A DNA stretch of 64,000 nucleotides, taken from assembly GCA_019623805.1 (NCBI GenBank), contig CP053680.1:3202001-3266000 (forward strand), written 5' to 3'. The notes under the pieces were generated by a model, which was not told where the DNA came from, did no database searches, and saw nothing but the letters and a program-made list of their open reading frames with translations. This document shows, piece by piece, positions 37,497-46,947 of this stretch (position 1 is its first letter; each line of letters begins with the position of its first letter). Source of the DNA: Gammaproteobacteria bacterium (ex Lamellibrachia satsuma) (GTDB lineage Bacteria; Pseudomonadota; Gammaproteobacteria; Chromatiales; Chromatiaceae). Both the position numbers and the translations under genes were made by a program.

Positions 37497-39083
37497 ATGA
37501 AACGACGAGTCAGAAACCTCTCCCCGGATGCGCCACTGCTCTACCCGGATCATCCACGTCCCGTCAGCCGGCGCGATTTCATCCGTCAGGGACTGGCCGC
37601 CGGGCTGGGTGCGGTGACCGCGCCCACACTGTTCGGCCTGTTCGCCAATCCCCGCCAGGCCAGTGCTGCCCTCTCCAGCGATCTGGAGAACCTGAAACAG
37701 TCTTGCGGCATCGCTGTTCAGGGGGCCGGCAAGATTCCCTTCATCTGTTTCGACCTGGCCGGTGGCGCCAATATTGCGGGCTCCAATGTGTTGGTTGGTG
37801 GGCAGGGGGGACAACTCGATTTCCTCACAACCGCCGGATATAGCCGCCTCGGTCTACCAGGCGATATGATCCCGCCGCTGGCCAACCCCCAGTCCGCATC
37901 CGGTGATTTCACCAACAGTGAGCTTGGGCTTGGTTTTCACTCCGACAGCGCCTTTCTGCGGGGTATTTTGGAGCGGGTCTCCCCCGCCACCGCCGCCAAC
38001 ATCAACGGTGCGGTGATCCCGGCGCGTTCCGATAACGATACCGGCAACAACCCCCACAACCCCATGTACGGCATCAACCGCGCAGGTGCTGACGGTGAGC
38101 TGTTGACCCTGATCGGCTCACGCAATTCCGAGTCGGGCGGCAATTCGGTGGCGCCAGCGGGAATGATCGACCCCAGCCTGCGTCCCACCAAAGTCGATCG
38201 CCCCAGTGATGTCACCGGGTTGGTGGACACCGGCAAGCTGGTAGGGCTGCTCAGCCAGGGAGATGCGGTAGCGGTGATGGAGTCGATCCAGCGCATCAGC
38301 GACATGCGATTGGACCGGGTGGATACCCGTATCAGCAGTGACGCAGTGATCAAGGAACTGGTGCGCTGCGGTTATGTGAAGAGTGCCGACCTGGTGGACC
38401 GTTACGGTGATCCCGCCGCCCTCAATCCCTCCCTCGATCCGGACATCATCGGGCCGATATTCAGCCAGGCGGAGTACGACGGGGACAGCGAATTCCGTAA
38501 GACCGCTTCGGTGATGAAGCTGGTACTCAACGGTTATGCCGGCGCCGGCACCATCACCATGGGCGGCTTTGACTATCATACCGGCAACCGGTCGGTGGGG
38601 GAGATCCGTGATCTGCGTGCCGGACGCTGCATGGGCGCCTGCCTGGAGTACGCAGCGCGGCTCGGGGTGCCGTTGATGCTCTACGTTTTCAGTGATGGTT
38701 CAGTAGCCAGTAACGGTGCGGTGGACAATTCCATCGAGGGGCGCGGCAAAGGGGTCTGGACCGGCGACAATGGTTCGACCGCAGCCTCCTGCTTCCTGGT
38801 CTACAATCCGGCGGGCCGCCCCGGGTTGCTTGGCGCCACCCCGGAACAGCAGGCGCAGCACCAGCAGATCGGTTTCTTTCGCGGTGACGGTTCGGTGGAG
38901 ACCAGTGCAGCCCCCGCAGCCAATAACGTCAATCTGCTGGTGGAAACAGTAGTACTCAACTACATGGCACTGCATGGAGAACAGGGCAGTTTCAGCGGAC
39001 GGTTTCCCGGCCACGGCCTGGGCAATGCGACGATGCTTGACCAGCTCACTGCCTTCCAACCCATCGTCAATGGAACTCTCTGA
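37497..39083 (+). CDS. Tat-exported DUF1501-like protein
   Basis: A 528-aa protein with a twin-arginine signal (SRRDFIRQGLAAGLGAVTAP), exported folded. It shares features with the DUF1501/sulfatase-like family that often accompanies cytochrome-type DUF1585/1588/1592 genes: FICFDLAGGANIAGSNVLVG, NPMYGINRAGADGELL, TMGGFDYHTGNRSVGEIRDL and LMLYVFSDGSVASNGA. It presumably binds a metal or cofactor that requires cytoplasmic folding. The gene overlaps the next start by one base. Similar proteins are sometimes misnamed GspF in databases; no secretion function is supported by the sequence. Confidence 0.78.
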   Translation: MKRRVRNLSPDAPLLYPDHPRPVSRRDFIRQGLAAGLGAVTAPTLFGLFANPRQASAALSSDLENLKQSCGIAVQGAGKIPFICFDLAGGANIAGSNVLVGGQGGQLDFLTTAGYSRLGLPGDMIPPLANPQSASGDFTNSELGLGFHSDSAFLRGILERVSPATAANINGAVIPARSDNDTGNNPHNPMYGINRAGADGELLTLIGSRNSESGGNSVAPAGMIDPSLRPTKVDRPSDVTGLVDTGKLVGLLSQGDAVAVMESIQRISDMRLDRVDTRISSDAVIKELVRCGYVKSADLVDRYGDPAALNPSLDPDIIGPIFSQAEYDGDSEFRKTASVMKLVLNGYAGAGTITMGGFDYHTGNRSVGEIRDLRAGRCMGACLEYAARLGVPLMLYVFSDGSVASNGAVDNSIEGRGKGVWTGDNGSTAASCFLVYNPAGRPGLLGATPEQQAQHQQIGFFRGDGSVETSAAPAANNVNLLVETVVLNYMALHGEQGSFSGRFPGHGLGNATMLDQLTAFQPIVNGTL

Positions 39084-39616
39084 TGAAAACCAGGCTGCCG
39101 AAAATCCTCCGGTTGTTGGCACTGTTGCTGCTGTCCCTGTCTATTGTGGGCCAGTCTCAGGCCGATGAACCCGCTGACCTGCAGAGCCAGGTGCGGTCGC
39201 TGAAGAAGGCGGTGGTGGCACTAAACCGGGATCTCTTTTTGTTGGAGGAAGAGCTGCTTTTTCCCGGCCATACTCAGGTCTCGGTCTTCCTCTCCCTCGA
39301 CCTGGGTGAGTTCTTCACCCTTGACTCTGTGCAGTTGAAGATCGATGACAAGGCGTTGGCCAACCATCTCTACACCGAACGGGAACTGGCGGCGTTACGC
39401 CGTGGCGGGGTGCAACGGCTCTTTCTCGGCAATCTGAAGAGCGGTGAACATGAGCTGGTCGCTTTCTTTACCGGTCTTGGTCCCGCTGGCCGCGACTATC
39501 GTCGCGCCACCAGCCTCAAGTTCACCAAGGGGGTAAGCCCCAAGTTGCTGGAGCTGCGGATCGTCGATTTGGAAGCCAGGCAGCAGCCGGAGTTTGACGT
39601 CCGGGAGTGGGAGTGA
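39083..39616 (+). CDS. Exported coiled-coil protein of unknown function
   Basis: A 177-aa protein with a signal peptide (ILRLLALLLLSLSIVGQSQA) and a short coiled coil (LQSQVRSLKKAVVALNRDLF), followed by a beta-sandwich-like domain (VSVFLSLDLGEFFTLDSVQL; RLFLGNLKSGEHELVAFFTG). I do not recognise it with certainty; the overall shape is like small periplasmic chaperone or adaptor proteins in gliding/TPR clusters. Coupled to both neighbours by one- and four-base overlaps. Confidence 0.75.
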   Translation: MKTRLPKILRLLALLLLSLSIVGQSQADEPADLQSQVRSLKKAVVALNRDLFLLEEELLFPGHTQVSVFLSLDLGEFFTLDSVQLKIDDKALANHLYTERELAALRRGGVQRLFLGNLKSGEHELVAFFTGLGPAGRDYRRATSLKFTKGVSPKLLELRIVDLEARQQPEFDVREWE

Positions 39617-41472
39617 GTCAGGCAGGTTTCATCTTGCGGCTGGGGGTTGGCCTGCTGGGGGCTTTGCTGAGCAGCGCGACGCTGGGTGGATCTGCACCGG
39701 CCGAAACCGGGGTGCGCGATTTGCACTACGGCGAGGCGTTGTTCCAGCTCTTCCAGCAGCGCAACTTCACTGCCATTACCCACCTGCAAATGGCCCAAGC
39801 CAAGGGGGTGATGACCGCCCAGGGTGATGAACCGGAGTTGGTCCTGGGCGGACTCTATCTCGCCTACGGTCTTTATGACGAGGCGGAACAGGTGTTCAAC
39901 CGGCTGCTGGAAAAGGCGGCAAAACCTGCAGTACGTGACCGGGCCTGGTTCCAGTTGGCTCGGCTGCATCAGCAGCAGGGTCGGCCTAAACGGGCTGCCC
40001 TGGCCTTCGGACGTATCGGCGATGCTCTGCCCGAAACTCTGCATGAACAGCAGCGCGAGCTGGCCGGTCTGATCGCAATGGCGCAGGGTGACCACCCGCT
40101 CGCCATACAGCGGTTGGTGTCTCCTGATGGAAGGTCAGCGTGGCAGGGATTTCATCTCTTCAACCGGGCACTGGCGCAGCTTGGTCAGGGCAGTGAGCAG
40201 GAGGGCCGAGATCTGCTTGATCAACTGGCCGGGCTCGACGCCGATGATGAGGAGCACCGCGCATTGCGTGACCGCGCCAATCTGCTGCATGGACAGTTAT
40301 TACTCGAAGCCGGGGAGAATGCTGCGGCACAGGAGCGCCTGCAGCGTGTGCGGCTGCAAGGTCTCCACTCCAATCAGGCGCTGTTGGCGCTGGGTTGGGC
40401 ATCCTTTCGCCAAGACCAGTTTGAAGAGGCGCTGACTCCCTGGATGGCGTTGGCGTTACGTGACCCGGACGACCCGGCAGTACAGCAGGGGCTGCTGCTG
40501 GCCCCCCAGGCGCTGCAGCAGTTAGGGGCGGAAGCCGAGGCGCTCAGACGCTACCGCCAGGCGCTGCAATTTTACCAGACTGAGCTGACCGAGCTGGGCC
40601 TATCGTTACAGGCAGTGGCTAAGGGTGTGCTGCTGCCGGATCTGTCTATGTTCGACGGGGGAGGTGCAGCAGACGGGTTGCTTTTGGCGAGCGACCCGGA
40701 TCAGCGCCGTCGTCTACGGGGACTCCTGGCAAAGCACCGCTTCCGGCAGGCCTACGACGACTATGTCGATGTGGGTTTTCTCAGCGCCAATCTCCACCGC
40801 TGGTCCTCCACCATCGAGACCTACGACCACATGCTGGAGGTGCGGCAGGCCGCCTATGCCGAGCAGTTGCCGAGGGTGGAGGCGGCGCTATCCGATCAGC
40901 GTCTTCAGGGCTTGCAGCAGCGTCGTGAAAAGTTGCTTGAGATGCAAAAAGAGCTGGCTGACAACAGTCTGCCACTGCGGTTGGCGAATGCCGAAGAGCA
41001 GGCCCAACTGGCCCGTATGCAGGCGATTGAAGCGGAAATGGACCAATTGGGTGACGCTGTTCAACTGGAGAGCAAACGTCAGCGGCTAAGGCTGATGATG
41101 GGGATGCTGAACTGGCAGGTCGAGACTGATTTCAAACCCCGCCTGTGGCAGTTCAAGAAATTACTCCGTTCGACGAGTGATGAGCTGGAGCGGAGTCGGC
41201 AACTTCGTGAAAGGTTGAAAGGGGCGTTAGAGCAGGCGCCCGGCCGTTTCGAAGGTTTTTCGGGGCGAATCGAATCTCTGAAAGTGCGCATTGCAGAGCT
41301 GCAATCTACCGTGAATGTGACCCTGAAGGCACAGGCCGGAGCGCTGAATCTCATGGCCAGCGAATCGCTGCAGCAGCGTCGGCAAGGCCTCGAAGCGCTG
41401 CAGGTCCGGACTCGCTTCGCGCTGGCTCAGCTGCAGGACCGGGCCGCTGCCCGCAGTGAGGCGGGACCATGA
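39613..41472 (+). CDS. Exported TPR protein with coiled-coil C-terminus
   Basis: About 619 aa from GTG 39613, which overlaps the previous stop codon (GTGA); a GTG at 39607 is also in frame. Signal-like N-terminus (LRLGVGLLGALLSSATLGG), then TPR repeats (ELVLGGLYLAYGLYDEAEQV; DRAWFQLARLHQQQGRPKRA; LLALGWASFRQDQFEEALTP). Residues from about 400 form a long coiled-coil-like region (LQGLQQRREKLLEMQKELAD; LRSTSDELERSRQLRERLKG). Probably a periplasmic scaffold. The next gene starts within its last codons. Confidence 0.82.
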   Translation: MSQAGFILRLGVGLLGALLSSATLGGSAPAETGVRDLHYGEALFQLFQQRNFTAITHLQMAQAKGVMTAQGDEPELVLGGLYLAYGLYDEAEQVFNRLLEKAAKPAVRDRAWFQLARLHQQQGRPKRAALAFGRIGDALPETLHEQQRELAGLIAMAQGDHPLAIQRLVSPDGRSAWQGFHLFNRALAQLGQGSEQEGRDLLDQLAGLDADDEEHRALRDRANLLHGQLLLEAGENAAAQERLQRVRLQGLHSNQALLALGWASFRQDQFEEALTPWMALALRDPDDPAVQQGLLLAPQALQQLGAEAEALRRYRQALQFYQTELTELGLSLQAVAKGVLLPDLSMFDGGGAADGLLLASDPDQRRRLRGLLAKHRFRQAYDDYVDVGFLSANLHRWSSTIETYDHMLEVRQAAYAEQLPRVEAALSDQRLQGLQQRREKLLEMQKELADNSLPLRLANAEEQAQLARMQAIEAEMDQLGDAVQLESKRQRLRLMMGMLNWQVETDFKPRLWQFKKLLRSTSDELERSRQLRERLKGALEQAPGRFEGFSGRIESLKVRIAELQSTVNVTLKAQAGALNLMASESLQQRRQGLEALQVRTRFALAQLQDRAAARSEAGP

Positions 41473-44276
41473 AGTTTCTGACTCTGATACTGCTTCTGCC
41501 TCTGCTGCAGGGGTGCGTCTCCTGGTTGCAGCGGCAACCCGAGCCACTCACTCTGTCCAGTCTGCCGAGCCGGGAAAGCGAGGTGGAAGTGGTACCGGTC
41601 GAGGCATTGACACCAGAGAGGGTGATGGATGACTACCGGGCACTGCTGCAGCAGTCTGCGCCTCCCGAGCTGACCCATGAAGCGACCCGGCGGTTGGCGG
41701 ATCTGCAGCTGGGGCAGGGCGAGCGGCGGCTTGCAGGGGAGGCCCAAGGTTTGCCGGCGGAGGCTGTCTTCGACAGTGCGATCAAACTCTATCGGCAACT
41801 ACTGGAGCTGAATGACGACATAACCGGGCGTGACCGGCTCTACTATCAGCTGGCCCGGGCCGAGGTGCTGGTCGGCCGCTTGGAGGCATCGCAGCAGACC
41901 CTTGATCGTCTGGTGCGGGAACATCCTGAGAGTCTCTATTTTCAGGAGGCTCAGTTTCGACGGGGCGAGTGGTTGTTCACCCGTGCAGACTATGCTGCAG
42001 CCCAGCGAGCCTATGCTGCCGCCGTGGCTGCGGGTGGGGATTCGCCGTTCCACCAACGTGCCCTGTTCAAACTCGGTTGGGCACTGTTCAAACAACAACA
42101 ATTCAATGCGGCTCTGGATGCCTTCGTGGCCCTGCTCGATCTGCGTGCGGATACGCTCAGCCGCCTCGACAGCAACACCCTGATCCCCAGTGACCGGGAG
42201 CTGATGCAGGATACCCTGCGGGTTACCAGCCTCTGTTTTACCCAGCAGGGGGGTGCCGCAGGGATCGACCGGTATTTTCAGTCAAATGGCGAACGTCCCT
42301 GGCTGCATCGGGTCTATCGCAGTCTTGGAGACCTCTACCTCAAACAGGAGCGTATCCTCGACGGGGCAGATGCCTATCTTTCATTCGTGCGACGGAGTCC
42401 CAGCCATCCACAGGCGCCGTCGCTTCAACTGCTGGCAATCGAGAGTTACCAGACCCACGATTTTCCCGGTCAGGCACTGGCGGCGAAAAGAGAGCTGGCG
42501 CAACGCTACAGTCAGGATGGTGAGGCCTGGAAGGGATTGGAACAGGAGAGCCGGATCGCTCTCACCCCCCATCTGAGAAAGTATCTGCGGGATCTGGCGA
42601 GCCATTATCATGCCCTGGCTCAACAGCCCGGCAAGGTGAAAAAGGGCCAGCGCGATACCTGGTTCAGCGAAGCGGTTGTCTGGTATCGCCACTACCTGAG
42701 CCGTTTTCCCGGCGAGGCACAAAGCGGTCGGGTTAACTTTCTACTGGCGGAGTTGCAGTTTGAGCGGGGTGAGTTTGGCCAGGCGGTAGTGGAGTACCAG
42801 CGCACTGCTTACGACTATCCACCACACAAAGACGCTGCCGAGGCGGGTTATGCTGCGCTGCTCGCCTTTGATCGACAGAAGTCGCTCCTGCCTGAGACTC
42901 CGCGTCTGGAGTGGCAGCGTCAGGCAGCAGAGAGTGGTTTGCGTTTTGCTGACCGTTTTCCCGCTGACAAACGAACTGCCGGGGTGCTGAGTCGGAGCGC
43001 CCGGCAGTTGTTTCAGCTGGGGGATTATGTCCAGGCCAGAAAAGTGGCGCAGCGCAGTCTGGAGGGAAAAAACGGGCTGGATGAGAAGGGCCAAAGGGTG
43101 AGTTGGGCAGTGGCCGCCCACGCCGCCTTCGAACTGGCCGACTATGCTGAAGCGGAAACCGGCTACAACAAGCTGCTGCAACTGTCGGCGGGGGACAAGG
43201 CGGGGCAGGGGACTATCCGGGAAAAGCTTGCGGCTGCTATCTACCAGCAAGGGCGGATTCTGAGTGAAAAGGGCGAGGCAGCGGCAGCGGCCCAACACTA
43301 TCTGCGCGTGGGCCGGGTGGTGCCCGATGCGTCGATTCGTACCACTGCTGAATACGATGGTGCGGCCAGCCTGATCACTGCGGGCCGGTGGAAGATGGCT
43401 GCCGAGGTGTTGGAGGGATTTCGTCAGCGATATCCCAAGCATGAGCTGACGGTCGATGTTGAGCGCAAACTGGCGCTTGCCTATCTGCAAAATGACCAGC
43501 CGCTGGAGGCGGCGGTGGTGTTCGAGCGGGTTGCCGTTGCGCCTCTGGCGACGGAAGTGCAGCAGCAGGCTGCCTGGCAGGCAGCGGAACTCTACCAGAA
43601 GGCAGGCAGTGACAAACGGGCGGTAAGTGCATTCAAGCGCTACGTAAAACGTTTTCCCCAGCCTCTGGAACCAGCAATGGAGGCCCGCCAGCAACTCGTG
43701 GAGCTCTATCAACGGCAGCAGGAACCCGCCAAGCGTGACTACTGGCTGCGCCAGATTGTTGCTGTGGAACGCAAGGCCGGTGCCGCCGGCAGTGAGCGCA
43801 GTCGCTATCTCGCCGCCCAGGCGGCGCTGAGACTGGCCGAACCGGAATACATGGCGTTTGTGAAAATCCCCCTTAAACGGCCGCTGGCGCGCAGTTTGAA
43901 GCGCAAAAAGCGCCAGATGCAACGCGCAATCAAGGCCTATGACCTGGCGGCAGGTTTTGCCCAGGCCGATGTGACCACCCTGGCAACCTTCCGCCTGGCT
44001 GAGATCTATCGGCTCTTCGGCGAGTCCCTGCTGACTTCGGAACGTCCCGCCGGGCTTTCGGCGGAAGAGTTGGAACAGTATGAACTGCTACTGGAGGAGC
44101 AGGCATATCCCTTCGAAGAGAAGGCGATCGAGGCCCATGAGCTGAACGCCCGCCGGGCGGCGCAGGGTGTCTATGACGACTGGGTTCGTCAGAGCTTCAG
44201 TCAGCTGGCGCAATTGAACCCAGCGCGTTACGCCAAACAGGAACAGGGGGAGCGGGTGTTCAATGAGATACGTTAG
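41469..44276 (+). CDS. Large TPR lipoprotein
   Basis: A 935-aa lipoprotein (lipobox LLQGC at residues 12-16) made almost entirely of TPR-like helical repeats (AIKLYRQLLELNDDITGRDR; YQLARAEVLVGRLEASQQTL; ALFKLGWALFKQQQFNAALD; VDVERKLALAYLQNDQPLEA). This is like the large TPR proteins of myxobacterial gliding loci (AgmK/AglT type) and YbgF/CpoB-like assemblies. It is probably a membrane-anchored periplasmic scaffold. Four-base overlap with the gene before and 14-base overlap with the gene after. Confidence 0.85.
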   Translation: MKFLTLILLLPLLQGCVSWLQRQPEPLTLSSLPSRESEVEVVPVEALTPERVMDDYRALLQQSAPPELTHEATRRLADLQLGQGERRLAGEAQGLPAEAVFDSAIKLYRQLLELNDDITGRDRLYYQLARAEVLVGRLEASQQTLDRLVREHPESLYFQEAQFRRGEWLFTRADYAAAQRAYAAAVAAGGDSPFHQRALFKLGWALFKQQQFNAALDAFVALLDLRADTLSRLDSNTLIPSDRELMQDTLRVTSLCFTQQGGAAGIDRYFQSNGERPWLHRVYRSLGDLYLKQERILDGADAYLSFVRRSPSHPQAPSLQLLAIESYQTHDFPGQALAAKRELAQRYSQDGEAWKGLEQESRIALTPHLRKYLRDLASHYHALAQQPGKVKKGQRDTWFSEAVVWYRHYLSRFPGEAQSGRVNFLLAELQFERGEFGQAVVEYQRTAYDYPPHKDAAEAGYAALLAFDRQKSLLPETPRLEWQRQAAESGLRFADRFPADKRTAGVLSRSARQLFQLGDYVQARKVAQRSLEGKNGLDEKGQRVSWAVAAHAAFELADYAEAETGYNKLLQLSAGDKAGQGTIREKLAAAIYQQGRILSEKGEAAAAAQHYLRVGRVVPDASIRTTAEYDGAASLITAGRWKMAAEVLEGFRQRYPKHELTVDVERKLALAYLQNDQPLEAAVVFERVAVAPLATEVQQQAAWQAAELYQKAGSDKRAVSAFKRYVKRFPQPLEPAMEARQQLVELYQRQQEPAKRDYWLRQIVAVERKAGAAGSERSRYLAAQAALRLAEPEYMAFVKIPLKRPLARSLKRKKRQMQRAIKAYDLAAGFAQADVTTLATFRLAEIYRLFGESLLTSERPAGLSAEELEQYELLLEEQAYPFEEKAIEAHELNARRAAQGVYDDWVRQSFSQLAQLNPARYAKQEQGERVFNEIR

Positions 44277-44916
44277 ACCGATTACGGGTCTCCTTTTTTG
44301 CTCGTTGCTGCTGGCGGGTTGCGCTAATCAGGTACTGCACCGGGATCTGGCTTTACCTGCAACTGCAGGGACACCGTCATTGGAAAAAACAGAGCGGGAG
44401 AGTGCGCCGGAGTTGCCGGAACAAGCCCGGTTGCAGCTGAGCCAGGCGCTCATTGCGATGCGTGATGGCCAGGATGAGGAGGCCGAGCCACTGCTGAGGG
44501 CGCTGGCGGATGAGTTCCCCGATTTTGTCTCGCCGCGGCTCAACCTGGGCATCCTGCTGCTCAGGGGGAATCAGGCAGAGGCTGCGGAGACGGCATTGCG
44601 CCAAGTGTTGCAGATCGACGCGGAGAATTCGGTGGCACGGCACCAGCTGGCTATTCTGCTGCGCCGCCAGGGACGTTTCCAGGAAGCCCTGACGGTATAC
44701 AGGAAACTGTTGGAGGGCAAACCGGACCATGCCCTGGCTCACCGTAATCTGGGCATCCTCTATGACCTCTATCTCGACAACCCCCGCCAGGCTCTGGCCC
44801 ACTACAAGCAGTTTGCTGCGCTCTCGGCTGCTGGCGAGCAGGAGACAAAAATGTGGATTGCGGAGCTGAAAAGACGCATTGGCGCCGGGGAAAAACTGGC
44901 GGCAGAGGTGAAATGA
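44263..44916 (+). CDS. Small TPR lipoprotein
   Basis: A 217-aa lipoprotein (LFCSLLLAGC lipobox) with about three TPR units: ALIAMRDGQDEEAEPLLRAL, PRLNLGILLLRGNQAEAAET, ARHQLAILLRRQGRFQEALT, and HRNLGILYDLYLDNPRQALA. Reminiscent of PilF/CpoB-type assembly factors. Starts inside the end of the preceding TPR gene and overlaps the next by four bases. Confidence 0.87.
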   Translation: MRYVRPITGLLFCSLLLAGCANQVLHRDLALPATAGTPSLEKTERESAPELPEQARLQLSQALIAMRDGQDEEAEPLLRALADEFPDFVSPRLNLGILLLRGNQAEAAETALRQVLQIDAENSVARHQLAILLRRQGRFQEALTVYRKLLEGKPDHALAHRNLGILYDLYLDNPRQALAHYKQFAALSAAGEQETKMWIAELKRRIGAGEKLAAEVK

Positions 44917-45188
44917 GCATGAGTACAGATTTATTTCGATGGATGCTGTTGGCGACGCTGCTGAATCCGTGGATGGCCCAGGCAGAACAGCGGATGGAAC
45001 TGGACGGTACGGCGGTAGTTGGCAGCCGGGAGTCTCCGCAGGTGCTCTATCTGGTGCCCTGGCGGAAATCGGGGCCGGGTGACCCGTTAGGCATGCCGCC
45101 GCTGGAGAACGGAGACGATCTGCTGGTCCCGTTGGAGCGGGCGGTGTTTCGGCGGCAGCTCGACTATTTTAGTGCCGCCAATGAATGA
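44913..45188 (+). CDS. Small exported protein of unknown function
   Basis: A 91-aa protein starting with MSMSTDLFRWMLLATLL and a signal peptide ending AQAEQ. The mature part (MELDGTAVVGSRESPQVLYL, VPWRKSGPGDPLGMPPLENG) has no cysteine and no motif I know. It is held in the operon by a four-base overlap (ATGA) with the TPR gene upstream and precedes exbB by 84 bases. Proteins of this kind are found beside ExbB/AgmX genes in similar clusters, which is a contextual argument only. Confidence 0.7.
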   Translation: MSMSTDLFRWMLLATLLNPWMAQAEQRMELDGTAVVGSRESPQVLYLVPWRKSGPGDPLGMPPLENGDDLLVPLERAVFRRQLDYFSAANE

Positions 45189-45272
45189 ACAACCATGAAC
45201 GAAACGCCGTACGACCTACAGAACAAGGTTTGTTAATAGATCAATCTGAATAATCGCTACAGAGGAACCATT

Positions 45273-45917
45273 ATGGACAACTATCTTTTTATCATTCGAT
45301 TTTTCCAGGAGGGAGGGATGTTCATGTACCCGATCCTGCTGATTTTTGCCCTCGGCCTGGCGATAGCTGTAGAGCGTTACATCTACCTGGCAAGCGCAAA
45401 ATTGCGCAACAGCCGTTTCTGGGCGAGGGTGCTGCCACAGCTGAATGAAGGTGAATTCAAACAGGCGCTGCAATCGGCCAGCGATTCCGGCACCGCCTTG
45501 GGGCGCATCCTGGTCTACGGTCTGTCCCGTACCCACAATGCTCGGCGCCGGGGTGACATTGAGATGGCAATGGAAGAGGGACTGATGGAAGAGATCCCGC
45601 GTTTCGAGAAACGCACTCACTATCTGAGTACCTTGGCCAATATCGCAACGCTTCTTGGCCTCTTGGGAACCATTATTGGTCTGATCAAAGCCTTTACTGC
45701 GGTCGCTGCTGCCGATCCTGCGGAGAAGGCGGACCTGCTCTCCGCCAGTATTTCGGTGGCGATGAATACCACCGCTTTCGGCTTGATGGCTGCGATCCCG
45801 CTATTGCTTGTCTACACACTGCTGCAAAGCCGTACCACCCAGGTTGTCGATAGTCTGGAGATGGTTTCTGTGAAGTTCCTCAATATCGTCACCGAGCGGG
45901 CCGGGAGCGCAAAATGA
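45273..45917 (+). CDS. exbB: ExbB/TolQ/MotA-family proton channel protein
   Basis: A 214-aa inner-membrane protein. One N-terminal transmembrane helix (FMYPILLIFALGLAIAVERY), a cytoplasmic loop with ALQSASDSGTALGRILVYGL and MEEIPRFEKRTHYLSTLANI, then two helices (TLLGLLGTIIGLIKAFTAVA and AFGLMAAIPLLLVYTLLQSR) forming the conserved MotA_ExbB domain. With ExbD it makes a proton-motive-force-driven motor that energises an outer-membrane process. Good ribosome-binding site (AGAGGA). It overlaps the first ExbD gene by four bases. Confidence 0.95.
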   Translation: MDNYLFIIRFFQEGGMFMYPILLIFALGLAIAVERYIYLASAKLRNSRFWARVLPQLNEGEFKQALQSASDSGTALGRILVYGLSRTHNARRRGDIEMAMEEGLMEEIPRFEKRTHYLSTLANIATLLGLLGTIIGLIKAFTAVAAADPAEKADLLSASISVAMNTTAFGLMAAIPLLLVYTLLQSRTTQVVDSLEMVSVKFLNIVTERAGSAK

Positions 45918-46429
45918 GACGCCGGTCGCGTCGGTATGCGGAAGAGGCGGAGCTGAATATCACCGCCTTCATGAATCTGATGGTGATACTGGTACCCTTT
46001 CTCCTGATCACCGCCACCTTCTCACGCATGGCAGTGCTGGATCTCCACCTGCCGCCGGCCAGTGAGGGCAGCAGTACTGCCAAGGGAGAACTCCAGTTGG
46101 AGGTTATTGTGCGTCATGACGCCATCGAGATTGCCGATCGTCGTGGAGGTCTGATTCAGCGCATTGAACAGCAGGAGTCGGGACAACATCTGCAGCAGCT
46201 TTCACAGGTGCTGCAGGCACTCAAGGCGCGTTATCCCGAAAAGCGCAACGTATATATCCTGTCGGAGCCGGAGGTCTCATATGACGATCTTGTGCAGGTG
46301 ATGGACCGGGTGCGGATTACCGATCTGGTGCAGGCGGGTTCGGTGGTGCAGGCGGAGCTGTTTCCCGATATCTCTCTGGGCGATGCACCTCCACTGCCAG
46401 GGGCGGCAACCCGGGGTAAAGGCTCATGA
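45914..46429 (+). CDS. exbD: ExbD/TolR-family protein, first copy
   Basis: A 171-aa protein with one transmembrane helix near the N-terminus (LNITAFMNLMVILVPFLLIT) and a periplasmic ExbD/TolR domain (YPEKRNVYILSEPEVSYDDL, VQVMDRVRITDLVQ). The usual proton-carrying Asp in the membrane helix, normally in a D-x-x-x-x-L-x-x-F context, is replaced here by Asn in AFMNLMVILVPFLL. The second ExbD copy keeps Asp (SLMDIFTILVFFLL), so the two may be non-equivalent subunits. Overlaps its neighbours by four bases on both sides. Confidence 0.93.
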   Translation: MRRRSRRYAEEAELNITAFMNLMVILVPFLLITATFSRMAVLDLHLPPASEGSSTAKGELQLEVIVRHDAIEIADRRGGLIQRIEQQESGQHLQQLSQVLQALKARYPEKRNVYILSEPEVSYDDLVQVMDRVRITDLVQAGSVVQAELFPDISLGDAPPLPGAATRGKGS

Positions 46430-46947
46430 AGATGTCACGTCGGGCGAAACGCATGCAGCGGCACCACAAGCGCAACCGGGGGCGCGGTGGCATCAACCTG
46501 GTATCGCTGATGGATATCTTCACTATCCTGGTCTTTTTCCTGTTGGTGAACTCCTCAGAGGTGCAGGTGCTGCCCAACGCCAAGGCCCTCAAGCTGCCTG
46601 AGTCGAGCGCAGAGCAGCGTGCAAAAGAGACCATGGTGGTGATGCTCAATACAGATGAGATTCGGCTGCAGGGAGAGGTTGTGGTGCAGCTCGACCGGCT
46701 GGCAGACTCCACTACGGAGATGATCGAGCCGTTGCGGCAGGCACTGGATGAACGAGTGAAAATAGCGCTTCCTGCTGCGGGGAAGGATGCTGATGGCATA
46801 GGTGAGATCACCATCATGGCGGACAGGCAGGTCCCTTACAGCCTCTTGAAACGGGTGATGCTGACCTGTGCGGAGAGCGAGTTCGGAAATATCTCCCTGG
46901 CAGTAGTGAGGCGCCCGGAGGAGGGTGAGTCAGAGGTGGCGCTATGA
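46426..46947 (+). CDS. exbD: ExbD/TolR-family protein, second copy
   Basis: A 173-aa protein: basic N-terminus (MKMSRRAKRMQRHHKRN), membrane helix INLVSLMDIFTILVFFLLVN with the conserved Asp, then a periplasmic domain (ETMVVMLNTDEIRLQGEVVV; ITIMADRQVPYSLLKRVMLT). Presumed partner of the first ExbD and of ExbB in the motor complex, as for AglS/AglV in gliding systems. Four-base overlaps with both neighbours. Confidence 0.94.
   Translation: MKMSRRAKRMQRHHKRNRGRGGINLVSLMDIFTILVFFLLVNSSEVQVLPNAKALKLPESSAEQRAKETMVVMLNTDEIRLQGEVVVQLDRLADSTTEMIEPLRQALDERVKIALPAAGKDADGIGEITIMADRQVPYSLLKRVMLTCAESEFGNISLAVVRRPEEGESEVAL

Noticed and set aside
37497..39083. Type II secretion protein GspF
   Set aside because: This label is attached to similar database entries, but there is a Tat signal and no GspF membrane architecture.
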